A DNA stretch of 11,027 nt, from assembly GCA_030679805.1 (NCBI GenBank), contig JAUXST010000057.1, positions 1-11,027 of the forward strand, in the 5' to 3' direction. Position 1 is the stretch's first letter. Each line of letters opens with the position of its first letter. Positions 1-5,828 of the stretch are shown here, in pieces. The notes below the pieces were generated by a model, which was not told the origin of the DNA, ran no database searches, and worked only from the letters and a program-made list of their open reading frames with translations. The position numbers were made by a program, and so were the translations under genes. The stretch comes from Reyranella sp. Its GTDB lineage: Bacteria > Pseudomonadota > Alphaproteobacteria > Reyranellales > Reyranellaceae.

Positions 1-1086
1 ATGCCGGGGGGCCCGCACGGGCTCGTCATAGAACGCACTGACCGGCACCGCCGTCACGCCCGCCTCGACCGTAATATGTCGGCAGAAATCGTCGTCCGTC
101 CCATTGAAGCCGAGCGGCCTGAAGTCGGTGGTCACGAAGTAGGTGCCATGCGCCGGCAATATATCGAAACCGATATCGGCCAGGGCGACCGCCAAGCGAT
201 CGCGCTTGCGCTGCATGTCCGACGCCAAGGTCGAATAGTAGCTGTCGGCCAGGCGCAAGCCTGCTGCCGCGCCCCATTGCAGGTTTGGCGGGGTCGTGAA
301 GGTCATGAACTGATGGGTCTTCGCGATCGTCTTCATGAGTTCGGGAGCAGCCGTGATGTACCCTACCTTCCAGCCTGTCAGGCTGAAACTCTTGCCGGCC
401 GAGCCGATGCGGACGGTGCGCGCGCGCATCTCCGGCAAGGTCATGATCGACACGTGCTGCCGATTGTCGAAGATGATGTGCTCGTAAACCTCGTCGCAAA
501 CGGCATAGGCGTCGTGCTTGAGACATAGACCTGCAATGAAATCCAGTTCCTCCCGATCGAACACTTTTGAACATGGGTTCATGGGCGTGTTGAACAGGAT
601 GAGCTTCGTGCGATCGTTGAAGGCTGCCGCCAGTTCCTCGCGCGGCAGGCGCCACGTCGGTGGCTCGAGGCGCACCAACTTCGGAATGCCGCCGGCCCGA
701 CGCACCATTGGCAGATACGAGTCGTAGAGGGGCTCGATCAACACGACCTCGTCGCCCGGTTCGATAAGGCCAAGCAGACAATCGCCCAGCGCTTCGGTCG
801 CCCCGGAAGTCACCAACACCTCGGTCTGCCAGTCGACCTCGAGGTTTTGGAACCGCTTGGCATGATCTGCCACGGCCTGCCGCAACTCCGGGATGCCCAT
901 CATCGGCGGATATTAGTTGTTTCCATTCAGCAGGTAGTCGGCCGCAGCGGCTCGGACCTCGTCCGGTCCCCTGTCGTCGGGAAAGCCCTGACCGAGATTT
1001 ACCGACTGATGCTCCCGCGCGAGAGTCGACATCACTTCAAAAACGGTCGTCCCCAAGCCAGACATCAGCGAATTAGCGGCCTTCAT
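1..1086 (-). pseudogene. Class I/II PLP-dependent aminotransferase interrupted by an in-frame TAA; C-terminus off the window
   Basis: Read leftward from ATG 1084-1086, this frame encodes a fold-type I aminotransferase of the methionine/kynurenine aminotransferase-like group, which moves an amino group from an amino acid to a 2-oxo acid in the cytoplasm. Visible signatures are LGQGFPDD (31-38), YPPMMG (59-64), TSGATEAL (93-100), NTPMNP (166-171), CDEVY (197-201) and the PLP-lysine motif SAGKSFSLTGWKVGY with Lys232. An RBS AAGGTG (1091-1096) sits 4 bases before the start. Codon 58 (913-915) is TAA, where relatives read Gln in an NQYPP motif (family knowledge), so one C-to-T change explains it. 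The rest of the frame is open to base 1, giving 362 codons of roughly 385-390 expected. Restart at Met62/63 (ATG at 901-903 or 898-900) is possible, but the product would lack the N-terminal substrate-binding segment. Family assignment is secure. Loss of function is likely unless the stop is a sequencing error. Confidence 0.85.
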
Positions 1087-1283
1087 TGAACACCTTGTAT
1101 GAGGACAAATTTTAGGCAGTTTTTTGAGGTTTAATTGGGCAATAAGCTTGTTCTTTGACCAATTATATTCATTTTAGCTGTCATGCCTGTGGCTAAATAT
1201 GGCATGAAAAATGCTGAAAAACGTTCCATACGGGCTGCCCCGACCGGTGGCACCGGCGTTTGTGTGCGGAGTGTCTCAACCAA
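1087..1283. promoter_or_regulatory. AT-rich divergent intergenic region between the aminotransferase and glnB
   Basis: This 197-bp stretch is clearly richer in A and T than its surroundings and must hold the promoters of two divergent genes. On the minus strand a perfect TATAAT lies at 1167-1162, but no good -35 box is spaced for it. On the plus strand TTGACC (1155-1160) has no matching -10 at 16-18 bp. I cannot name the transcription starts. A palindrome is listed separately. Confidence 0.5.
1181..1207. promoter_or_regulatory. Inverted repeat TCATGCC-N13-GGCATGA, candidate operator upstream of glnB
   Basis: Two perfect 7-bp arms (1181-1187 and 1201-1207) have their centres 20 bp apart, about two helical turns, as expected for a dimeric DNA-binding protein. 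The site begins about 75-100 bp before the glnB start. It does not match the NtrC consensus as I know it (TGCACC-type arms), so the binding factor is unknown. It could also form a weak RNA hairpin. Confidence 0.35.
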
Positions 1284-1622
1284 ATGAAGAAGATCGAGGC
1301 GATCATCAAGCCCTTCAAGCTCGACGAGGTGAAGGACGCCCTCAATCAGATCGGATTGAAAGGCATCACCGTTCTCGAAGCCAAGGGGTTCGGGCGCCAG
1401 AAGGGACATACCGAACTCTACCGCGGCGCGGAATACGTCGTCGACTTTCTGCCGAAGGTAAAGATCGAGCTGATCATCGAGGACGAAATGGTCGAAAAGG
1501 CCGTCGAGGCCATCCGCAGTTCGGCGCACACCGGCCGGATCGGCGACGGCAAGATTTTCGTGTCGAGCATCGACGATGCGATCCGAATTCGTACTGGCGA
1601 ACGCGGGGACGCCGCCGTATGA
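1284..1622 (+). CDS. glnB: Nitrogen regulatory protein P-II
   Basis: This 112-residue protein is the trimeric PII signal protein. It binds ATP/ADP and 2-oxoglutarate and controls the GlnE adenylyltransferase, NtrB and other nitrogen targets in the cytoplasm. The N-terminus MKKIEAIIKPFKL is canonical and fixes the start at ATG 1284, rather than an upstream TTG at 1260. The T-loop carries the uridylylation site Tyr51 within RGAEYVVDF, and the second PII signature TGRIGDGKIF spans 83-92 in the nucleotide-binding B-loop region. Length equals that of the family. A GGAG at 1268-1271 is 12 bases from the start, a rather long spacing. The gene lies 54 bp before glnA, the usual alphaproteobacterial glnBA operon, so both are expected to share a nitrogen-responsive promoter in the AT-rich region upstream. 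GlnK is the main alternative name; the glnA linkage favours GlnB. Confidence 0.96.
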   Translation: MKKIEAIIKPFKLDEVKDALNQIGLKGITVLEAKGFGRQKGHTELYRGAEYVVDFLPKVKIELIIEDEMVEKAVEAIRSSAHTGRIGDGKIFVSSIDDAIRIRTGERGDAAV

Positions 1623-1676
1623 GCAACGCCGCTAGGCGTGAAGCACTGTCAACCACAAGAGAGGGACGTACGACAA

Positions 1677-3083
1677 ATGGACGCCAAACAGGTTCTCGCG
1701 TTGATGAAGGAAAAGGACGTCAAGTTCGTTGACTTCCGCTTCACCGACCCTCGCGGCAAGTGGCAGCATACGGCCCGCATGGCCTCGGCCACCGATGAAG
1801 ACACCTTTACCGACGGCGTGATGTTCGACGGCTCGTCGATCGCCGGCTGGAAGGCCATCAACGAGTCCGACATGATCCTGATGCCGGATCCCTCCACCGC
1901 CGTGCTCGATCCCTTCACGGCACAGACCACGCTCATCATCAACTGCGACGTCGTCGAGCCCTCGACCGGCCAGCTCTATGCCCGTTGCCCGCGCTCCACC
2001 GCCAAGCGCGCCGAGGCCTTCATGAAGTCCTCCGGAATCGGCGATACCGCGGTGTTCGGCCCCGAACTCGAATTCTTCGTGTTCGACGACGTGCGCTTCA
2101 AGGTCGAAATGCAGGGCAGCTCGTTCAGCGTCACCTCGAGTGAGTCGCCGTGGAACAGCAACGCCGAGTTCGAAGGCGGCAACATGGCTCACCGCCCCGG
2201 CGTCAAGGGCGGCTACTTCCCCGTCCAGCCGGTCGATTCGCACAACGACCTGCGTGCCGAAATGATGTCGGTCTGCACCGACATGGGCATCACCATGGAG
2301 ATCCATCACCACGAAGTGGCGCCGGCGCAGAACGAGCTCGGCTTCCGCTTCGATACCCTGGTGAAGACCGCCGACAACGTGCAGAAGTACAAGTACACGC
2401 TGCACAACGTCGCCCACAGCTACGGCAAGACGCTGACCTTCATGCCGAAGCCGATCTACGGCGACAACGGCTCGGGCATGCACACCCATCAGTCGATCTG
2501 GAAGGACGGCAAGCCGCTGTTCGCCGGATCGGGCTATGCCGACCTGTCGGAGACGGCGCTCTACTACATCGGCGGCATCATCAAGCACGCCAAGGCGCTG
2601 AACGCCTTCACCAACGCCAGCACCAACTCCTACAAGCGCGTGATCCCGGGCTTCGAGGCGCCGGTGCTGCTGGCCTATTCCTCGCGCAACCGCTCGGCCT
2701 CGTGCCGCATTCCCTACTCGGCCTCGCCGAAGGGCAAGCGCGTCGAAGTCCGCTTCCCCGATCCGTCGGCCAATCCCTACCTCGCGTTCGCTGCGATGTT
2801 GATGGCCGGCATTGACGGCATCAACAACAAGATCCATCCGGGCGACCCGATGGACAAAAACCTGTACGACCTGCCGCCGGAGGAACTTTCCAAGGTTCCG
2901 ACCGTCGCCGGCTCGCTCCGCGAGGCGCTGAATTGCCTCGACGCCGACCGCTCCTTCCTCACCAAGGGCGGCGTGTTCACCGACGACCAGATCGACGCCT
3001 ACATGGAGCTCAAGTGGGAAGAGGTCTACAACTGGGAACACCAGCCGGCGCCGATCGAGTACAAGATGTACTACTCGATCTGA
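1677..3083 (+). CDS. glnA: Glutamine synthetase, type I (GSI-beta)
   Basis: This enzyme condenses ammonium and glutamate to glutamine using ATP, the entry step of ammonium assimilation. It normally works as a cytoplasmic dodecamer. The protein has 468 residues, as usual for the family. The beta-Grasp N-terminal domain contains DGSSIAGW. The catalytic domain shows GPELEFFVFD, the ATP/metal motif NGSGMHTHQS with His269, and NRSASCRIP with the glutamate-binding arginine. Tyr397 in KNLYDLPPEE (codon 2865-2867) is the adenylylation site used by GlnE, marking the feedback-regulated GSI-beta type. The start is ATG 1677, preceded by AGAGGGA (1660-1666) at 10 bases. A longer in-frame reading from 1638 lacks family similarity at its N-terminus and is rejected. 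The gene follows glnB and ends in a strong terminator, so glnBA is a closed unit. Confidence 0.98.
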   Translation: MDAKQVLALMKEKDVKFVDFRFTDPRGKWQHTARMASATDEDTFTDGVMFDGSSIAGWKAINESDMILMPDPSTAVLDPFTAQTTLIINCDVVEPSTGQLYARCPRSTAKRAEAFMKSSGIGDTAVFGPELEFFVFDDVRFKVEMQGSSFSVTSSESPWNSNAEFEGGNMAHRPGVKGGYFPVQPVDSHNDLRAEMMSVCTDMGITMEIHHHEVAPAQNELGFRFDTLVKTADNVQKYKYTLHNVAHSYGKTLTFMPKPIYGDNGSGMHTHQSIWKDGKPLFAGSGYADLSETALYYIGGIIKHAKALNAFTNASTNSYKRVIPGFEAPVLLAYSSRNRSASCRIPYSASPKGKRVEVRFPDPSANPYLAFAAMLMAGIDGINNKIHPGDPMDKNLYDLPPEELSKVPTVAGSLREALNCLDADRSFLTKGGVFTDDQIDAYMELKWEEVYNWEHQPAPIEYKMYYSI

Positions 3084-3107
3084 TACTTTCCGAATTTTCG
3101 GATCATG

Positions 3108-3137
3108 GAAGGGCCCGCTGTCGCGGGCCCTTCTTTT
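3108..3137 (+). terminator. Intrinsic terminator of glnBA
   Basis: An 11-bp perfect GC-rich stem (GAAGGGCCCGC at 3108-3118 paired with GCGGGCCCTTC at 3123-3133) closes a TGTC loop and is followed by TTTT. It begins 25 bp after the glnA stop. Confidence 0.93.
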
Positions 3138-3175
3138 GTTGGAGGATGCCGCCCGCAGAACCGAGGGAATGAGAC

Positions 3176-4045
3176 ATGAGCGGCTGGATGGACGAAGCGA
3201 TGGAGACACTGCGCCCCTGGATCGGGCGCGTGCGCACGGTCGAGGACGATATCGGCATGATGGCCGTGCGTCGGGTGGCCGCCACCTTCGACGTCGACCC
3301 TGACAGCATCAAGCGTGGCGACGAACTGCCGCCGCACTGGTTCACGGTGTTCTTCACCGAGACGGTCCGCCAGGGCGAACTCGGACCCGATGGCCATCCC
3401 AACAAGGGCATCGTCCTGCCGCCGATCCCGATGCCCCGCCGCATGGGTGCCGGCCGCCGCGTGAAGATCATGGGCCGCCTGAAAGCCGGCGAGCCCGCGG
3501 TCAAGAAGGCCGAGGTCGCCGACATCGTTCCCAAGACCGGCCGCTCCGGCGACATCTTCGTGCTCACCATGCGCCACACGATCGAGCAAGCCGGCAAGAC
3601 CATTGCCGTCGACACGTTCGACGCGATCTACCGCCCCGCCGTGCCGCCTGGCCAGAAGACCACGGCAACCGTGGCCACCAAAGCGCGTACCGACCACGCC
3701 TGGAGCCAGACCACCCAGCTCACCAACACGCTCAACTTCCGCTACGGCGGCCTCACCTGGAACGCCCACCGCATCCATTATGACGGCGACTACACGCGCA
3801 GCGAGGAAGGCTATCCGGCCATCGTTTCCAACGGCGGCCTGTCCATGCATCTGATGATCAATGCCGCCCTCGGCCACGGCGCCGGCACGCTGACCGGCCT
3901 CACCGCCCGCCTCGTCCATCCGCTCTGGGTCGGCGATCTGATCGAGGTCCGCGGCGAGGCGCAGAAGGACGGCCGGCTGAAGATCTGGGCCGCCGACAAG
4001 AACGGCGTGCTGTGCGGCGAGATGGAGCTGGAGTTCGCGTCTTGA
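3176..4045 (+). CDS. MaoC-type acyl-CoA hydratase with FAS1-like dehydratase N-domain (mesaconyl-/itaconyl-CoA hydratase-like)
   Basis: This 289-residue cytoplasmic protein has the double-hotdog layout of the mesaconyl-C4-CoA / itaconyl-CoA hydratase family. These enzymes add water across, or eliminate it from, a branched C5-dicarboxylyl-CoA thioester. Residues 10-150 match the FAS1-like dehydratase N-domain, with PMPRRMGAGRR (85-95). Residues 185-289 form the second hotdog, with the hydratase signature LTWNAHRIHYD (193-203), where Asn196 and His201 probably act in catalysis, followed by EGYPAIVSNGGL (211-222). Length fits the family. The start is ATG 3176, with GAGGGA (3163-3168) 7 bases upstream. 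It overlaps the next gene, a class III CoA-transferase, by four bases, so a joint acyl-CoA pathway is likely. The exact substrate cannot be read from the sequence. Confidence 0.85.
   Translation: MSGWMDEAMETLRPWIGRVRTVEDDIGMMAVRRVAATFDVDPDSIKRGDELPPHWFTVFFTETVRQGELGPDGHPNKGIVLPPIPMPRRMGAGRRVKIMGRLKAGEPAVKKAEVADIVPKTGRSGDIFVLTMRHTIEQAGKTIAVDTFDAIYRPAVPPGQKTTATVATKARTDHAWSQTTQLTNTLNFRYGGLTWNAHRIHYDGDYTRSEEGYPAIVSNGGLSMHLMINAALGHGAGTLTGLTARLVHPLWVGDLIEVRGEAQKDGRLKIWAADKNGVLCGEMELEFAS
4030..4044 (+). promoter_or_regulatory. RBS and TTG start of the CoA-transferase, overlapping the hydratase stop
   Basis: GGAG (4030-4033) lies 8 bases before TTG 4042-4044. The TTGA at 4042-4045 merges this start with the hydratase TGA stop, the same arrangement as the common ATGA coupling. 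No ATG or GTG with comparable spacing exists before the conserved SGVRVVDLT segment. A GTG at 4012 would add ten residues unrelated to the family. Confidence 0.7.
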
Positions 4046-5238
4046 GCGGCGGTCCCCTTTCCGGCGTCCGCGTCGTCGACCTGACGACGGTCGTCGTCGG
4101 ACCGATCTGCACACGGACGCTGGCCGACTACGGCGCCGAAGTCATCAAGGTCGAGGCGCCAGGCGGCGATCTGCTGCGCACCATGGCCGAGGGCAGCCGC
4201 AATCCCGGCATGTCGGGCAAGTTCATCAACTTCAATCGCAACAAGCGCTCGATCGTGCTCGACCTCAAGAAGCCGGACGGCCACGCGGCCCTGCTCCGGC
4301 TGATCGAGCGCGCCGACGTGTTCGTGAGCAACGTCCGGCCCGAGGCGCTCGCCCGCGCCGGGCTCGACCATGCGAGCCTGGCCAAGCTCAATCCGAAGCT
4401 GATCCACTGCTCGATCCTGGCGTTCGGACGCGGCGGCCGTTACTACAACCGCCCCGCCTACGATCCGATCGTGCAAAGCCTTTCCGGCGTCGCCGGCACC
4501 ATCGCGCGCGCCACCGGCGAGCCGCGCTTCGTGCCGATGGTGATGAGCGACCACACCAGCGGTCTCATCGCCGCCCAATGCATCGGCTTTGCCCTCTACC
4601 GGCGCGAGAAGACCGGCAAGGGCGAGGCCATCGACGTGCCGATGCTGGAGAACATGGCGTCGTTCGTGTCGAGCGAGCATCTCGGCGCCGCCACCTTCGA
4701 CCCGCCGGTCGGGCCCACCGGCGACGGCCGGTTGCTCAGCCCCAACTACCGGCCGCTGCCCACCAAGGACGGCTACGTCACGGTCCGTCCCAACACCAAC
4801 GCCCAGACCTTCGCCTTCTTCGACGCCATCGGCCGGCCGGAGCTCAAGACCGATCCGCGCTTCAACAGCGCCGCGGCGCGCACCAAGAACGCCGCGGCCT
4901 ACTTCGAGGTTCAGAAAGACGGCCTGCCCCACAAGACGACCGACGAGTGGGTCGCCTTGTTCGACAGGCTCGACGTGCCCGCCGCCCGCTACAATTCGAT
5001 CGACGACCTTTTAACCGACCCGCATCTCGCCGATGTCGGCTTCTTCAAAGCCGAGGAACATCCGAGCCAAGGACGCCTCCGGCGCACCAAGCTGGCCAAC
5101 GTCTTCTCCGGCGGCGCCCGGGAAAACGAAACCCACGCGCCGCTCACGGGCGAACACACCCGCCCTATTCTGGCCGAGGCCGGCTACACCGACGCCGAGA
5201 TCGACGCCCTTCTCGCGTCGGGCGGTGCCGCCGGCTAG
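4042..5238 (+). CDS. CaiB/BaiF class III CoA-transferase
   Basis: This 398-residue cytoplasmic enzyme belongs to family III CoA-transferases, which pass CoA between carboxylic acids through an aspartyl-CoA thioester and work as interlocked dimers. The family opening SGVRVVDLTTVVVGP, the ADYGAEVIKVEAPGGDLLR segment, the NRNKRSIVLDL stretch and VSNVRP are all present. The catalytic aspartate is most likely Asp170 in VMSDHTSGL. Downstream, KTGKGEAIDVPMLE is the usual substrate-domain motif. Length is normal. The TTG start (see its RBS entry) couples translation to the hydratase. In such hydratase/transferase pairs the transferase typically activates or isomerises a C4/C5 dicarboxylate such as mesaconate, itaconate or succinate. 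No lyase (CitE-like) gene is seen here, so the pathway is not fully defined. Confidence 0.88.
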   Translation: MSGGPLSGVRVVDLTTVVVGPICTRTLADYGAEVIKVEAPGGDLLRTMAEGSRNPGMSGKFINFNRNKRSIVLDLKKPDGHAALLRLIERADVFVSNVRPEALARAGLDHASLAKLNPKLIHCSILAFGRGGRYYNRPAYDPIVQSLSGVAGTIARATGEPRFVPMVMSDHTSGLIAAQCIGFALYRREKTGKGEAIDVPMLENMASFVSSEHLGAATFDPPVGPTGDGRLLSPNYRPLPTKDGYVTVRPNTNAQTFAFFDAIGRPELKTDPRFNSAAARTKNAAAYFEVQKDGLPHKTTDEWVALFDRLDVPAARYNSIDDLLTDPHLADVGFFKAEEHPSQGRLRRTKLANVFSGGARENETHAPLTGEHTRPILAEAGYTDAEIDALLASGGAAG

Positions 5239-5249
5239 GGGACCGGTCC

Positions 5250-5324
5250 GTGTCACACCCAAAGGTGTCACACCAAGTTGAGACAAATGTTGTGACACAG
5301 GTTGAGCGCCCACCTGTGACATTG
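5250..5324. repeat. Array of TGTCACA/TGTGACA heptamers with 12-15-bp period
   Basis: GTGTCACACC occurs at 5250-5259 and again, identically, at 5265-5274. It is followed every 12 bp by TTGAGACA (5278), TTGTGACA (5290), TTGAGCGC (5302) and CTGTGACA (5314). The second GTGTCACA (5265-5272) and TGTGACAC (5291-5298) are perfect inverted copies. CACAGGT/ACCTGTG (5296-5302 and 5312-5318) is another inverted pair. Such clustered sites are seen in operators and in transposase-binding ends of insertion sequences. No transposase lies in the window and no matching opposite end is visible to base 5828. Confidence 0.8.
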
Positions 5325-5336
5325 CAGAAAATCTGA
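5250..5336 (+). CDS. Possible 28-codon small ORF coinciding with a repeat array
   Basis: A GTG at 5250 opens a 28-codon frame ending in TGA 5334-5336. AGGGGA (5237-5242) sits 7 bases upstream, overlapping the stop codon of the CoA-transferase, which is a textbook initiation context. The predicted peptide is built of five- and four-residue units (VSHPK, VSHQ, VETN, VVTQ, VERP, PVTL) plus QKI. No membrane segment or known motif is visible. Because the DNA is a repeat array whose period is a multiple of three, the open frame may be accidental. I do not recognise it. Confidence 0.2.
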   Translation: MSHPKVSHQVETNVVTQVERPPVTLQKI

Positions 5337-5338
5337 CC

Positions 5339-5364
5339 CTGCGGCCCACCTCGGGCAGCCGCAG
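5339..5364 (+). other. Hairpin after the CoA-transferase unit, possible transcription end
   Basis: CTGCGGC (5339-5345) pairs perfectly with GCCGCAG (5358-5364) around a 12-nt interior that can pair further (CCC with GGG). There is no T-tract, so it is at best a weak or Rho-assisted terminator for the hydratase/CoA-transferase transcript. It follows the small ORF stop by 2 bp. Confidence 0.35.
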
Positions 5365-5511
5365 AAGACCGTCGAATCAACACTCGGACGCGTTTTTCGC
5401 GCCTCGGTCCACCCACCTGCCGGACAGTCAATGCGGCGGAGATGGCCTTTTGCTTGCTACTCACGGCTCAATCAAGGTCGTGGGACGGCCCCTCATCCTC
5501 CTGGGATCGTA

Positions 5512-5529
5512 CCCGGCGGGCGCGCCGGG
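5512..5529. other. GC-only hairpin CCCGGCG/CGCCGGG
   Basis: A perfect 7-bp all-GC stem (5512-5518 with 5523-5529) closes a GGCG tetraloop in the middle of the gene-free stretch. There is no T-tract and no adjacent start codon. Function unknown; such a stable stem would mark a structured RNA or a repetitive palindrome if the region is transcribed. Confidence 0.35.
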
Positions 5530-5723
5530 CGGGGCATGGCCAAAGGTTCAAGCGCCAACCCTCCGGTCGGCGATCTCAGCTAAAAATCAGAAAGCTGGAC
5601 GTTGGGCCTTTCTGGACAGGCCTCGTGCAACGATGACAAAAATATAGCACGGAACCTGCTGGGCCTGCAAAACGGATATTGCATATCTGCCTTGCCCGTG
5701 CCCTGAAGTCGAGCGGTGGTCTT

Positions 5724-5748
5724 AAGATTGCAGTATTGACGCAATCTT
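5724..5748. promoter_or_regulatory. Inverted repeat AAGATTGC-N9-GCAATCTT upstream of the exported-protein operon
   Basis: A perfect 8-bp inverted repeat (5724-5731 and 5741-5748) has a 9-nt centre and ends 80 bp before the first start codon of the operon. Position and symmetry suit an operator for a dimeric regulator. It lacks a T-tract and so is unlikely to be a terminator. Confidence 0.4.
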
Positions 5749-5757
5749 TCATGGGGC

Positions 5758-5787
5758 TTGCAAAAACCTTGGGATGAATTTTAGTAT
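5758..5787 (+). promoter_or_regulatory. Weak sigma70-like promoter candidate for the exported-protein operon
   Basis: TTGCAA (5758-5763) and TAGTAT (5782-5787) are 18 bp apart, each matching four of six consensus bases. They lie 10 bp after the AAGATTGC palindrome and about 40 bp before ATG 5829. The match is weak and the call rests mostly on position. Confidence 0.2.
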
Positions 5788-5828
5788 GGCTCCGACGTCC
5801 CTCAGTTGGGACGGCTGTTTGGGGGCGT

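Larger units (their letters stand above)
5337..5828. other. Intergenic region with hairpins, no supported gene
   Basis: About 490 bp with mixed base composition and no frame resembling a known protein. Two overlapping plus-strand frames of about 64 codons (5442-5636 and 5450-5647) lack family signatures and convincing start sites. The region contains three hairpins (listed) and the probable promoter of the downstream exported-protein operon. A small imperfect palindrome GATAT-TGC-ATATC lies at 5675-5687. It may be a decayed mobile-element remnant or a long 5' regulatory region. Confidence 0.5.

Noticed and set aside
1248..1263. Sigma54-like promoter TGGCAC-N5-TTTGT before glnB
   Set aside because: The -24 half is perfect, but the -12 half lacks the required GC (it reads TG), and transcription would start only about 10 bp before the glnB start codon.
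1638..1676. Longer N-terminus for glnA starting at 1638
   Set aside because: The extra 13 residues do not belong to the family, while ATG 1677 has a good RBS (AGAGGGA) and gives the standard length with Tyr397.
3146..3172. Tiny 8-codon leader frame after GGAGG (3141-3145) upstream of the hydratase
   Set aside because: The GGAGG abuts the ATG with no spacing, and the peptide has no run of regulatory codons; nothing suggests attenuation.
1632..3209. A 525-codon minus-strand frame opposite glnA, and similar long antisense frames at 3071-4932 and 6135-7394
   Set aside because: They are low-complexity Arg/Gly/His/Val-rich readings opposite well-supported genes, the usual result of GC-rich third positions.
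5512..5529. CCCGGCG/CGCCGGG hairpin as a terminator
   Set aside because: No T-tract follows and no gene ends nearby.
5442..5647. Two overlapping 64-65-codon frames in the gene-poor stretch
   Set aside because: No family signature, no proper RBS, alternative start codons and differing frames; likely chance.
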